DNA of 64,000 bases from Sphingomonas panacis (GTDB lineage Bacteria; Pseudomonadota; Alphaproteobacteria; Sphingomonadales; Sphingomonadaceae). Shown here piece after piece: positions 9,917-18,529 of the stretch. Positions within the stretch are counted from its first letter, which is position 1, and each line of letters starts with the position of its first letter. The position numbers and the translations under genes were made by a program. The stretch spans positions 3,133,501 to 3,197,500 of the forward strand of contig NZ_CP014168.1 of NCBI RefSeq assembly GCF_001717955.1. The letters are read 5' to 3'. The notes beneath the pieces were generated by a model. The model saw nothing but the letters and a program-made list of their open reading frames with translations. It was not told the origin of the DNA and ran no database searches.

Positions 9917-10807
9917 ATGCGCTTCTTGAAGACCTTGCTGGCGGCAAGCCTGATCGTGGCCACGCCCGCCTGCGCGCAGCCCGCGCCGGGCGCGGTCAAG
10001 GATGTCGATCCCGCGCTGTGGGTGGCCAAGGACAAGGACACCACGATCTACCTGTTCGGGACGATCCATGCGCTCAAGCCCGGTCTCGGCTGGTTCGACG
10101 AGGCCGTGCGGAAGGCGTTCGACGCGAGCGACAGCCTCGTCCTCGAAATCCCGATGCCCTCGCGCGAGGAGGCGCAGAAGGTGATTCTGCCGCTCGCGAT
10201 CGATCCTACCGGGCCGACGCTGACCGAGAAAATTCCCGCCGCCAAGCGGCCTGCCTATCTCGCCGGTCTCGCCAAGCTCGGCGTACAGCCGAGCGCCTTC
10301 GACCGGTTCGAGCCGTGGTTCGCCGGCGCGACGGTCGGCCAGATCGAATTGCAGAAGAGCGGCTTCGGCCGCGAAGACGGTGTCGAGAAGCAGCTCGACG
10401 CGGCGGCCAAGGCGGCGGGCAAGCCGGTTACCGGGCTGGAGACGCTCGGCCAGCAACTCGGCTATTTTCACGATCTGCCGCAGGACGCGCAGGTCTCGTT
10501 CCTGCTCTCCGGCATCGAGGATATCGATACGTTCCCGGCCGAGATCAACAAGATGGTTGATCTGTGGGGCAAGGGCGATGCCGACGGGCTCGGCAGGATG
10601 ATGAACGAGGATCTCACCAAGCAGCCGGTGCTGCGCCAGGTGCTGCTGTATGATCGCAACGCGCGCTGGGCGGACTGGATCGCCAAGCGGATGGATCAAC
10701 CCGGCACGGTGTTCATCGCGGTCGGGGCGGGGCACCTCGCCGGCGCGGGCAGCGTCCAGGCGCTGCTCGCCAAGAAGCACATCACCGTGACGCGAATCCG
10801 CTACTGA
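9917..10807 (+). CDS. TraB/GumN family protein (second of two)
   Basis: A 296-residue paralogue of the preceding gene, close to the usual family length. It has a signal peptide (MRFLKTLLAASLIVATPACAQ; the TPACA-Q context could also be read as a lipobox), then ALWVAKDKDTTIYLFGTIHALKPG, LVLEIPMP, and the C-terminal GTVFIAVGAGHLAGAGSV. The conserved GT-H and GAGH signatures of the TraB fold are both intact. An exported or periplasmic location is inferred from the signal. It converges on the coiled-coil gene at 10814 with only six bases between the stops, so no separate terminator is present. Confidence 0.87.
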   Translation: MRFLKTLLAASLIVATPACAQPAPGAVKDVDPALWVAKDKDTTIYLFGTIHALKPGLGWFDEAVRKAFDASDSLVLEIPMPSREEAQKVILPLAIDPTGPTLTEKIPAAKRPAYLAGLAKLGVQPSAFDRFEPWFAGATVGQIELQKSGFGREDGVEKQLDAAAKAAGKPVTGLETLGQQLGYFHDLPQDAQVSFLLSGIEDIDTFPAEINKMVDLWGKGDADGLGRMMNEDLTKQPVLRQVLLYDRNARWADWIAKRMDQPGTVFIAVGAGHLAGAGSVQALLAKKHITVTRIRY

Positions 10808-10813
10808 ACGGGA

Positions 10814-11344
10814 TCACGCCTCGCCGGCGGCGCGCAAAGCCGCCGCCTGTTGTCGCCACTGCCGGCCGGTGATGTATCCCGCCGGCAGCGCGAGGCGCAG
10901 TTCCAGCGCCATCTCGTCCTGATCGGACAGTTTCTCGATGTCCTCGAAGCGGGTGATGCCGAGCGCCGACAGCCGCTGGTCGATCGAGCCGTCGATGCCG
11001 TCGATCCGGGTCAGCACGTCGGGCGGACCAGGGCGCGCGCGATCGCCCGGCTCTTCCGGGTCGGGCGGCGGCGCGGCCTCGGCCTTGAAGGCGGCGATCC
11101 GCGCTTCGGCTTCGCCCAGCCGCTCGGCGATCGTCTGGTGAGACGCCTCCAGCGCGGCGGCATGGCGCGTCAGCGTGTTGAGCCGGTTCTGCGCTTGCGT
11201 GCGGAACGCCGCGAACTCGCGGTTGAGGCGGCGCATCACCTTGTCGTGATGGACCGTCGTCGGATTGGTGGCAAACCCAAGCAACCAGCCGCCGATCGCC
11301 AACGCACACAGCACCAGCAGTTGCAGCGGGGAATCGAACAGCAT
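10814..11344 (-). CDS. membrane-anchored coiled-coil protein with helix-hairpin-helix-like C-terminus
   Basis: Not recognised at family level. The 176-residue product has one N-terminal transmembrane helix (LLVLCALAIGGWLLGFA), then a long charged segment predicted to be coiled coil (about 35-95), an acidic/proline linker, and a C-terminal region with LTRIDGIDGSIDQRLSALGI that looks like a helix-hairpin-helix of the kind seen in predicted flap-endonuclease-like domains. The ATG at 11344 is preferred over 11377 because GGAGGG lies upstream and the hydrophobic segment then starts near the N-terminus. It lies downstream of tadC on the same strand with 90 bases between them and may be a passenger of the Tad operon; a direct role is not implied. 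Confidence 0.7.
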   Translation of the reverse strand: MLFDSPLQLLVLCALAIGGWLLGFATNPTTVHHDKVMRRLNREFAAFRTQAQNRLNTLTRHAAALEASHQTIAERLGEAEARIAAFKAEAAPPPDPEEPGDRARPGPPDVLTRIDGIDGSIDQRLSALGITRFEDIEKLSDQDEMALELRLALPAGYITGRQWRQQAAALRAAGEA

Positions 11345-11434
11345 CGCGGCACCGGCCCTCCATCGACGAGTCCGCATTCCTGACGCGCACGCCTGCGGCC
11401 AGCAAGCCCAGGTTGTGCGCCGATTCGGGACAGG

Positions 11435-12433
11435 TCAGTGGTTTCCGTGGATGAACGAGTCCGAAATGGAACAGGCCGCCGGCCCGAGAATCACGATGAA
11501 CAGGGTCGGCAAAATGAACAAGATCAACGGGATCGTCATGATCGCGGGGAGGCGCGCGGCCTTCTCCTCGGCGCGCATCATGCGTTCGTTGCGAAACTCC
11601 GCCGACAACACGCGCAGCGCCGACGCCAGCGGCGTGCCGTATTTTTCGGTCTGAATCATCGTGGTGACCACGCCTTTGAGCGCATCGAGCTTCACCCGCG
11701 CCGCGAGATTCTCGAACGCCTGCCGGCGTTCCGCCAGAAAGCTCAGTTCGATCGCGGCGAGCGTGAATTCGTCGCCCAGTTCGGGATAGGCCTTGCCGAG
11801 TTCACGCGCGACGCGGCCGAACGCCGCGTCAACGGTCAGTCCCGCTTCGGCACAGATCACCAACAGGTCGAGCGCGTCGGGCAAGCCCTTGCGGATCGCG
11901 TCCGAACGTTTCGTCACCTTGTTGTCGAGGTAAAGGTCGGGCGCCTTGTACGACAGGATGAAGCTGGCGGCGACGATGCCATACGCCTTGAGCGGCGACC
12001 ATGTTGCGAACATGTCCGTGCCATAGACGAAGTACAGGCTCAGGCCGCCAAACACGATCGGCAGCACCAGCCGCCCGAAGATGACCGCGACGGCATATTC
12101 CTTGGATCGGATGCCGGCCTGAAGCAGCTTGGTCTGCGCCGCCCTGACCTGGCTGTCCTGAAGCATCTTGAACGCGGAGAGGAACGCCTTGATGCGGTCG
12201 GTCGTCTCGTTCCGGGTGACGAGCTTGGCGCGGCGCTTGGTCGAGGCGGTGATCCCCGCCTTCAACTGTTCGCGGCGATCGTTGAGCGCCCTGACTCGCT
12301 TGGTCATCGGGTCGCGAACGGTCATGGCCGCATAGACAGCGAGCAGGACGGCACACGCCGCCACGCCCGCGAGCAAGGTCGCGACCGCGAAGACGTCGAT
12401 CCCGAGGATCTTTGGTCCGGCTGCTGGTGCCAT
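11435..12433 (-). CDS. tadC: Tad pilus inner-membrane platform protein TadC
   Basis: Type II secretion F-domain protein that with TadB forms the inner-membrane platform of the Tad (tight adherence) pilus. It is 332 residues from the ATG at 12433, with an N-terminal membrane segment (VATLLAGVAACAVLLAVYAAM), a central pair near residues 130-180, the cytoplasmic GlspF-type helical domain (GLPDALDLLVICAEAGLTVDAAF... IQTEKYGTPLASALRVLS), and a C-terminal hydrophobic helix (IPLILFILPTLFIVILGPA). It follows tadB by 22 bases. TadB and TadC need the ATPase CpaF/TadA, which is not in this cluster. Confidence 0.93.
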   Translation of the reverse strand: MAPAAGPKILGIDVFAVATLLAGVAACAVLLAVYAAMTVRDPMTKRVRALNDRREQLKAGITASTKRRAKLVTRNETTDRIKAFLSAFKMLQDSQVRAAQTKLLQAGIRSKEYAVAVIFGRLVLPIVFGGLSLYFVYGTDMFATWSPLKAYGIVAASFILSYKAPDLYLDNKVTKRSDAIRKGLPDALDLLVICAEAGLTVDAAFGRVARELGKAYPELGDEFTLAAIELSFLAERRQAFENLAARVKLDALKGVVTTMIQTEKYGTPLASALRVLSAEFRNERMMRAEEKAARLPAIMTIPLILFILPTLFIVILGPAACSISDSFIHGNH

Positions 12434-12455
12434 GATATGCCGCTCGTACCTCTGG

Positions 12456-13430
12456 TTAGATTTCGAAACTGACCATCTTGGCCATGATGAACACGCCGAT
12501 CCCCATCCACACCAGCCCGCCAACCCCGGCGATGATCAGCCGCGGATCGACAAAGAAGTTCTGCATGTAGCTGGGGTTGATCATCCAGATCATACTGAAC
12601 ACGATGAACGGCAATGCCCCGACGATGTACGCCGATGCCTTGGATTCGGACGACATCGCCTTGATCTTGAGCTTCATCTGGAAGCGCGTGCGCAGCACCG
12701 TGGCGAGGTTGGCGAGCGTTTCGGCGAGGTTGCCTCCGGTCTCGCGCTGGATCGCGATGCTGATGACGAAGAACTGGAATTCGGGCGTGCCGAGCCGGTC
12801 GGCGGTCTCCTGCAACGCTGCGTCGAGCGTGCGGCCGATCCGCATCCTGTCGGTGATCGCGCGGAACTCGACCCCGATCGGTCCGTCGATCTCTTGCCCC
12901 ACGACGCCGATCGTCTCGGTGATCGGCAGGCCGGAGCGCAGGCCGCGCACGAGCAGTTCAATGGCGTCGGGGAATTTGGCGGTGAATTTGGCGACGCGCC
13001 GCTTGATGTGAAAGCCCACCGTCATGTGCGGAATGCCAGCGCCAACCGCGACGCCGAGCAGCAGCGACAAGGCGACCGGCAGGTTGAGGAGGATCAGCAT
13101 CGCCGCCACGACCGCCGCGCAGCCGACCGTGGCCGCGCCGTATTGGCCCATCGTCCAGCTCTTGCCGGTCATCGCCAGCCGTTTCTTGAGCGCATCGGGG
13201 CGCGGCAGATAGCGCATCGCCGCCGCGTCCATCCTGGTGCCGCGCGTGGCGGCGATGCGGCGCGCCTGCACGGCGGAGAACGGGTCTGCGCTCTCGCCAT
13301 GCCGTTCGCGCACCGATGCGAGCCGGCGCGTGCGCGCGCGTTCGGGCGAGGGGCCGGTGAACGCGAACGCCAGCAGCACCAGCACGCCGAGCGCACCGAC
13401 GCCAACGGCAAGGATCGGCATCATGTCCAT
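12456..13430 (-). CDS. tadB: Tad pilus inner-membrane platform protein TadB
   Basis: Partner of TadC in the pilus assembly platform. The 324-residue protein has an N-terminal helix (ILAVGVGALGVLVLLAFAF), a basic cytoplasmic stretch, two membrane helices around residues 100-145, the F-domain signature FPDAIELLVRGLRSGLPITE and IAIQRETGGNLAETLANLA, and two C-terminal membrane helices. It starts at ATG 13430, 35 bases after the cpaE stop. In most alphaproteobacterial Tad loci cpaF (tadA) sits exactly in this position; here the gap is too short to hold even a remnant. Confidence 0.93.
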   Translation of the reverse strand: MDMMPILAVGVGALGVLVLLAFAFTGPSPERARTRRLASVRERHGESADPFSAVQARRIAATRGTRMDAAAMRYLPRPDALKKRLAMTGKSWTMGQYGAATVGCAAVVAAMLILLNLPVALSLLLGVAVGAGIPHMTVGFHIKRRVAKFTAKFPDAIELLVRGLRSGLPITETIGVVGQEIDGPIGVEFRAITDRMRIGRTLDAALQETADRLGTPEFQFFVISIAIQRETGGNLAETLANLATVLRTRFQMKLKIKAMSSESKASAYIVGALPFIVFSMIWMINPSYMQNFFVDPRLIIAGVGGLVWMGIGVFIMAKMVSFEI

Positions 13431-13465
13431 CGCGGCTTCAATCGCTCCCGTCGCTCAGGCCAAGC

Positions 13466-14752
13466 TTATTTCGTCTTCGCGGCGCGTTTCGGCATCATCG
13501 CCTTGAGATCGCCGATCTTCCCGAGCAGCGACGCCGCGCCGGCCCTCTTCTTGCGGCCCGGCCCGCCGCTTTCGGTGTCGCCGATCGCGAGGATCTGAGT
13601 CGCGACGTCGACCAGCGGCGCGGTCGTCTTCGAAGTCTTGCCGACCTCGGCCAGCGTCTTGCCGAGCTTGGCGGCCTGCGCGGCGAGCTTCTGGTCGAAC
13701 GGCACGAAATAGTCGATCTTGCGCTCGATCGAGCCTTCGAAATCCTTGCGGCTGATCTCGAGCTGCGCTGCCGGCAGAACGCGGTTGGCGACCACGATCA
13801 CCTGCGTCAGCGGCGCGTTCGATTTGAGCCAGGAGAGGATGCGGATCGTATCGCGCGCTGCCGCCAGCGTCAGCTCGGTGACGATCACCGCGACCTGGAC
13901 TTCGGCGACGAGGTGCGGGTGCTGGACCAGCATCGCGCGCGGCAGATCGATGATCGTGCATTCGAAGGCGTGCCGCATCTCCTCCTGCAATTGGTGGAAG
14001 GCGGCGCCATCGCTCATGATCGGCGCGTTGATCGGTGCTTCGGCCGACAGCACCGAAAGCGTGTCGCTGGCCCTGACCATCGCGCGTTCGATGAACAACC
14101 CGTCGATGCGGCTGGGGTTTTCGATCGCGTCGGTAAGTCCCCGGCCGGGTTCGAGATCGAGCGCGAGCGCACCGGTGCCGAAATGCACGTCGAGATCGAG
14201 GATCGCGGTGTTGCGCGGCCCGCGCTCGCTGATCAGCCACGCGATCGAGGTCGCCAGCGTGGACGCGCCGACCCCGCCACGCGCGCCGATGAAGGCGGTC
14301 GCGCAATGCGGGCGGGTGCCGGTGTCCTCGATCACCTTGGGCGCGTTGAAGATCGCCTGCGCGTGCGTGAGCGCATCGCGCAACGACGCGGGGTTAAGCG
14401 GTTTGAGCAGATAATCCTGGATGCCGCTGACGACGAGATCGCGGTACAGCCGCACGTCGTTGACTTGGCCGGTCGCGATGACGACGGTGCCGGGTTCGCA
14501 CACTTCGGCGAGCGCATTGATATCGTTGAGCGGATCGCCGCTCTCCGACAGATCGATCAGCAAGATCTGCGGGCTGGCCGCGACCGACAGCGACTGGACC
14601 GCATTGCGCAAGCCCCCCGTGGAGACCTTCTCCTGCGCCCAGCCCATGTCGGAGGCGACGCCCCGGATCGTCTCGGCCGTGGCATCGTCGCAGACATAGG
14701 CGACGAACGGTTCGCGAAGCCCGATCTTGCCGGGATTGAAGGGCGCGTTCAT
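13466..14752 (-). CDS. cpaE: Tad pilus assembly/localisation ATPase CpaE (TadZ)
   Basis: MinD/ParA-like protein that positions the Tad pilus machine, usually at a cell pole. The 428-residue product has an N-terminal receiver-like domain (about 15-140: FVAYVCDDATAETIRG, QDYLLKPLNPASLRDAL) fused to a P-loop domain with the deviant Walker A GARGGVGASTLATS, LDLDVHFGTGALAL and IIDLPRAML. As in many CpaE/TadZ proteins, the signature lysine at the usual ParA position is absent, so ATP hydrolysis may be weak. The C-terminus is basic (KKRAGAAS...PKRAAKTK). Its ATG overlaps the cpaD stop (ATGA). Confidence 0.93.
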   Translation of the reverse strand: MNAPFNPGKIGLREPFVAYVCDDATAETIRGVASDMGWAQEKVSTGGLRNAVQSLSVAASPQILLIDLSESGDPLNDINALAEVCEPGTVVIATGQVNDVRLYRDLVVSGIQDYLLKPLNPASLRDALTHAQAIFNAPKVIEDTGTRPHCATAFIGARGGVGASTLATSIAWLISERGPRNTAILDLDVHFGTGALALDLEPGRGLTDAIENPSRIDGLFIERAMVRASDTLSVLSAEAPINAPIMSDGAAFHQLQEEMRHAFECTIIDLPRAMLVQHPHLVAEVQVAVIVTELTLAAARDTIRILSWLKSNAPLTQVIVVANRVLPAAQLEISRKDFEGSIERKIDYFVPFDQKLAAQAAKLGKTLAEVGKTSKTTAPLVDVATQILAIGDTESGGPGRKKRAGAASLLGKIGDLKAMMPKRAAKTK

Positions 14753-15360
14753 TTCTTCACCTCCTTCAGCCCACCCGCGCCGGTGGGCACGGCCTTGCGG
14801 AAGCTGTCGATCGCCTTGGTCGCGGAGGCGGTGTCGGTCGCCGCGCCGGCGCTCTGCCCGTGCACAAGGTCCATCGGATTGGCGACCATCGCGGCGAGAT
14901 TGCTGTTGATCGCGCAGCCCTGGTTTGATCCGGTATGGTTCTCGAAATCGGGCTGGCTCACGCGGCTGAAATCAGGGCAGCCCGGCACGGTCGCCTTCGT
15001 CCGGCTGATGACGACGCGGACCATGCCCGGAGTCACCGGCGCATCGGTGACGGGCGCATCGTCCGCGACGAGCAGCCCATAGCGCGCGACCTGCGCGGCG
15101 ATCTGCTCGTGCGCGCGGGTCGCGTAGCTGCCGGGATCATCGACCGCGACGTGATCGCCATAGCCGAGCCGCATCGACGTCATCCACCCGGCGAGCCGCT
15201 GCGCCTCCCCGGGGGCGAGCGCGGTGCCGCTGGTGGCAACGTCGAACACATAATCGGTGCGCGCCACGACCGGCTGATGCACCGATTCGAGGCTTCGGTT
15301 CTGTGTGCCGGTGCAGCCGCCGATGGCGAGCGCCGCGATCAGGATCAGATGTTTCCGCAT
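14749..15360 (-). CDS. cpaD: Tad pilus outer-membrane lipoprotein CpaD
   Basis: CpaD assists secretin CpaC in the outer membrane. From the ATG at 15360 the protein has 203 residues and a lipoprotein signal MRKHLILIAALAIGGC with lipidation at the Cys. It then has a domain containing PGEAQRLAGWMTSMRLGYGDHVAVDD and a C-terminal segment with PGCPDFSRVSQPDFENHTGSNQGCA, the typical CpaD ending that leads into SNLAAMVANPMDLV. The longer in-frame reading from 15456 would bury the signal peptide and overlap cpaC, so I reject it. The stop overlaps cpaE (ATGA). Confidence 0.9.
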   Translation of the reverse strand: MRKHLILIAALAIGGCTGTQNRSLESVHQPVVARTDYVFDVATSGTALAPGEAQRLAGWMTSMRLGYGDHVAVDDPGSYATRAHEQIAAQVARYGLLVADDAPVTDAPVTPGMVRVVISRTKATVPGCPDFSRVSQPDFENHTGSNQGCAINSNLAAMVANPMDLVHGQSAGAATDTASATKAIDSFRKAVPTGAGGLKEVKK

Positions 15361-15382
15361 GGATTTTGCCCCTTGCACAGCG

Positions 15383-16966
15383 TCAATTGTCGAAGCCGGG
15401 CGCAGCGGCACCGGGCTTCTGGAATTTCGGAGCGGTCGCGGCCACCGCCCGTTCACCCGGCGGTGGCGCGGCAGGCGTGGTAGGTGCGCCCGGCGATGGC
15501 ACGGGCGTCGCGGCGCCGAGCACCGGCTGCGCGGTGACGGGTGCCGCCAGCCGCGGCTTGGGCCGCTGCGCGCCGGTGGTGCCGCCGCCGAGCTGCCCGA
15601 ACAGGATCTGGTCGAGATCGGTCGGCGCCTTGTAGCCGTCGGTCGGCAGAACGATCTGGTTCGCGTCGACCGGCTTCACCAGATACGGCGTGATGACGAT
15701 CACCAGTTCGGATTCATTACGCTTGAACGCGTTCGAGCGGAACAATGCGCCGAGCACCGGCATGTCACCGACGCCCGGAGCCTTGCTGATCGCATTGTTG
15801 TGATCGTTGCGAAGCAGCCCTGCGATCATGAAGCTCTGGCCCGAGCCGAGTTCGACCGTCGTCTCGGCGCGCCGCGTGCTCAGCGCCGGGATCGTCGTGC
15901 CGCTGATCGTCACCGCGCCGTCGGAGGTCAATTGCGACACCTCGGGGCGCACGCGCAGCGAAATCCGGCCATCGGCGAGCACGGTCGGCGTATAGGCGAG
16001 GCTGACGCCATATTGCTTGTACTCGACCGATACCGCGCCAAGCCCCTGGCTCACCGGGATCGGGATCTCGCCGCCGGCCAGGAACGTGCCGGTCTCGCCG
16101 GACAAGGCGGTGAGGTTCGGATTGGCGAGCGTCGTCACCTGGCCGTCCTGCTCGCCGAGATCGAGCGAGGAGAGCAAATTCACCCCGAACAGCTTGCCGG
16201 CCGCGCCGATCGTCGTGCCATTGGCAATGGTATTGAGCAGGCTGGTTCCGGTGCTTGCGCTCGTGCCGCCGGTGAAGAGCCCGCCGTAGGGCGCATATTG
16301 AGTCGCCTGCCGGCCTTGGCCGACGCCGAACTGAAAACCGCCGGCCTTGTCGTAGCTGCTGAGATTGACGCCGATATTCTTGACGAAGCTGCGGCTCACC
16401 TCGGCGAAGCGCACCTGCAGGTTCACCTGAAGCGGCGTCGCGCTCTTCAGCCGCGACAGCACCTTGGTGGAATCGCCGACGAACGACTGGACCAGCCGCT
16501 CGGCTTCCGCGCCGTCGCCGGGACTGGCGATGGTGCCGGTGAGCAGCACGAGTCCGTTCATCGTCGTCGCGGTGATGTGCGATTCCGGCATCGCCATGTT
16601 GAGCATCTGCTGGACCGTGTCGAAATTGTTGCCGACGCGGACGGTCGCCGAATAGACTACCGCGCCCCCGGCCGCCGTCGCCGACACCGTCGTCTCGCCC
16701 TGGCCCTTGCCGAACACGTAGAGCTGCGTCGGCGAGCGGACCTGCACATCGGCGATGGCGTCGCTGGCGACGAACACGTCCGTGATCGGACGGGAGAGGT
16801 TGATGAGACGACCGCGCCCGGTGCTCACCTGCAAGAGCGTGCTGGCGGGCGCGACGGCGGGCGCGCCGCGCCGGGGCGTCGGGTGTTTGAGCGGAGCGGC
16901 GTTCGCCCCCCCTGCGACAAGCGCGACGGCCAGCGGCCAGCCGATCGACTTTGAGACAGCGCGCAT
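15383..16966 (-). CDS. cpaC: Tad pilus secretin CpaC (RcpA)
   Basis: Outer-membrane secretin ring through which the Tad pilus leaves the cell. It is 527 residues from ATG 16966, with a signal peptide (WPLAVALVAGGANA), the pilus N-terminal domain (INLSRPITDVFVASDAIADV, LYVFGKGQGETTV), a BON-like region (AMPESHITATTMNGLVLLTG), then the secretin core with QVNLQVRFAEVSR, ALSGETGTFLAGGEIPIPV and the closing PGVGDMPVLGALFRS and ESELVIVITPYLV. The last ~70 residues are a Pro/Ala-rich tail. The start lies immediately after the cpaB stop, with its ribosome site inside cpaB. Confidence 0.95.
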   Translation of the reverse strand: MRAVSKSIGWPLAVALVAGGANAAPLKHPTPRRGAPAVAPASTLLQVSTGRGRLINLSRPITDVFVASDAIADVQVRSPTQLYVFGKGQGETTVSATAAGGAVVYSATVRVGNNFDTVQQMLNMAMPESHITATTMNGLVLLTGTIASPGDGAEAERLVQSFVGDSTKVLSRLKSATPLQVNLQVRFAEVSRSFVKNIGVNLSSYDKAGGFQFGVGQGRQATQYAPYGGLFTGGTSASTGTSLLNTIANGTTIGAAGKLFGVNLLSSLDLGEQDGQVTTLANPNLTALSGETGTFLAGGEIPIPVSQGLGAVSVEYKQYGVSLAYTPTVLADGRISLRVRPEVSQLTSDGAVTISGTTIPALSTRRAETTVELGSGQSFMIAGLLRNDHNNAISKAPGVGDMPVLGALFRSNAFKRNESELVIVITPYLVKPVDANQIVLPTDGYKAPTDLDQILFGQLGGGTTGAQRPKPRLAAPVTAQPVLGAATPVPSPGAPTTPAAPPPGERAVAATAPKFQKPGAAAPGFDN

Positions 16967-16967
16967 C

Positions 16968-17969
16968 CTACTTCTTCCCCCCAACCGCGACATCGGTCAC
17001 GGCATTGCCACGCGCGACCCGCACGACCGGCCCCTTGGGGACAGGCGTTGCGCCGCCCGGCGTATTCGTTTCGACCGGCTTGCCCGGCACGGTGCGGCGC
17101 TGGAAGCGCGACACGTCGGCGCCGGTTTCGTACGAGATGCTACCGGCGCTCGGCTGCGCGGCGACCTTGACCATCATCGCCTTTTCGGCCTTCGGATCAC
17201 TGCCGTCGGGCACGTTCACCGCGCCGCTGGCGATCGCCTGTTCGAGTTCGGACTGGTTATCGGCGAGGCTGCGCAGCGACAGCGACAATTGCCCGAGCGT
17301 CTGCACGACGGCGATCTGTTCGGCGAGCTTGGGTGTCGCCTCGAGCGTCACCATCGAGAAGGTGCGGACCTGAGTCTTGCCGTTCTCGTCGAGCGTATTG
17401 TCGGTGCGCTGATCGGTGGCGAGGACGCGCAGGTTGCGCATCACCGTCTCGGCGACCTTGAGCGGCGGGCCGTCGCCGCCGCCGACGACGTTCTGCGTCA
17501 GCACCAGATCGATCCGGTCGCCGGGAAACACGAAACCGGCGACGCTGCTCTGCTGCGAGACGGGGACCGTCACCGCGCGCATGCCCGGCCCGAGCGCGGC
17601 GGCGAGAAAACCCCGATCGCCCGGCTTGACCAGCGCGCCCTGCGTGATCGGCTGCCCGGCGGTGATCGGATTGCGCACGACGGTGCCTTGCAGCGTCTTG
17701 ATGTCGAAATTGCCCTGGTGGATGAAATAGGCGTTCTCCACCAGTTCCTTGGGCCACGGCTGGTACTTCACCGCCGTCGCGTCGAGGATCGTGCCGATCG
17801 GCAACGCACGCGTCGCCACCAGCACTTCGGGGCCGTTGACCGGCGCCGCAGCCGCAATTGCCGCCGCCTGGGGCGCGGGCGTGCCCACGATCAGGCTGCG
17901 CGCCAGGAACGCGGTGATGGCGGCAACCATCAGCGCGCTCACCAGCAATATGATTTTGCGACTGTCCAT
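16968..17969 (-). CDS. cpaB: Tad pilus assembly protein CpaB (RcpC)
   Basis: Periplasmic SAF-domain protein associated with the Tad secretin. The 333 residues comprise an N-terminal membrane anchor (IILLVSALMVAAITAFLA), a SAF/antifreeze-like domain (VLVATRALPIGTILDATAVKYQPWP... GQPITQGALVKPGDRGFLAAAL) and the RcpC domain (FVFPGDRIDLVLTQNV, VRTFSMVTLEATPKLAEQIAV). It is the second gene of the cluster, 32 bases after the cpaA stop, and runs directly into cpaC. Confidence 0.94.
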   Translation of the reverse strand: MDSRKIILLVSALMVAAITAFLARSLIVGTPAPQAAAIAAAAPVNGPEVLVATRALPIGTILDATAVKYQPWPKELVENAYFIHQGNFDIKTLQGTVVRNPITAGQPITQGALVKPGDRGFLAAALGPGMRAVTVPVSQQSSVAGFVFPGDRIDLVLTQNVVGGGDGPPLKVAETVMRNLRVLATDQRTDNTLDENGKTQVRTFSMVTLEATPKLAEQIAVVQTLGQLSLSLRSLADNQSELEQAIASGAVNVPDGSDPKAEKAMMVKVAAQPSAGSISYETGADVSRFQRRTVPGKPVETNTPGGATPVPKGPVVRVARGNAVTDVAVGGKK

Positions 17970-18001
17970 CTCAGGCCTTTCGACGCCCGGCTAATTCCGG
18001 C

Positions 18002-18481
18002 TCAAGCAAATATGCTTGGGTGGTTAAAATGCAGTTCACGCATTGCGAGCAGGGCGGCGAAGGCGATCGCGACGCCGTAAGGCACCTCGATCGGCTTGGC
18101 CGGATCGCGCGCGCGATCGAACAGCATGACGATGGTGAGCACGCCGCCGGCGATCGACATCACCAGCAGCATCCACACCAGCAGTTGCAGCGGAAACCAC
18201 AATGCGAGCGCGCCGATTATCTTGACGTCGCCGCCGCCCATCCAGCCGCGCGCGAACACGAAGCAGAACACGCCGAACACGATCGCGGCGACGCCGATCT
18301 GGAGTGCCATGTCGGGCCAGGGCGTCATCCCGCTCGCCCACCACCACAGCGGCGCGAGCAGCGCGATGGCGATGTTCTTCCAGTCGGCGATCTCGCGGCG
18401 GCGCGCGTCCTCGATTCCGGCCCACACCAGAAGCAGCGCCAGCGCGCTCGACAACAATGTCACGAATACCGTCCCACCCAT
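18002..18481 (-). CDS. cpaA: prepilin peptidase CpaA (A24 family)
   Basis: Aspartic membrane protease that cleaves the Flp prepilin leader. The 159-residue protein is the short TadV/CpaA form without the N-methyltransferase domain: six hydrophobic segments, the first catalytic Asp25 in GIEDARRREI and the second, Asp85, in the canonical GGGDVK motif. It is the first gene of the Tad cluster. No flp pilin gene is next to it, so the substrate must be encoded elsewhere. The divergent hydrolase gene starts 49 bases away, so the two promoters must lie in or near that short gap. Confidence 0.93.
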   Translation of the reverse strand: MGGTVFVTLLSSALALLLVWAGIEDARRREIADWKNIAIALLAPLWWWASGMTPWPDMALQIGVAAIVFGVFCFVFARGWMGGGDVKIIGALALWFPLQLLVWMLLVMSIAGGVLTIVMLFDRARDPAKPIEVPYGVAIAFAALLAMRELHFNHPSIFA

Positions 18482-18529
18482 GGGAAAAGCGCCTAGACGG
18501 AATGGCTTTCAAAAAAGTAACCAGAGCGG

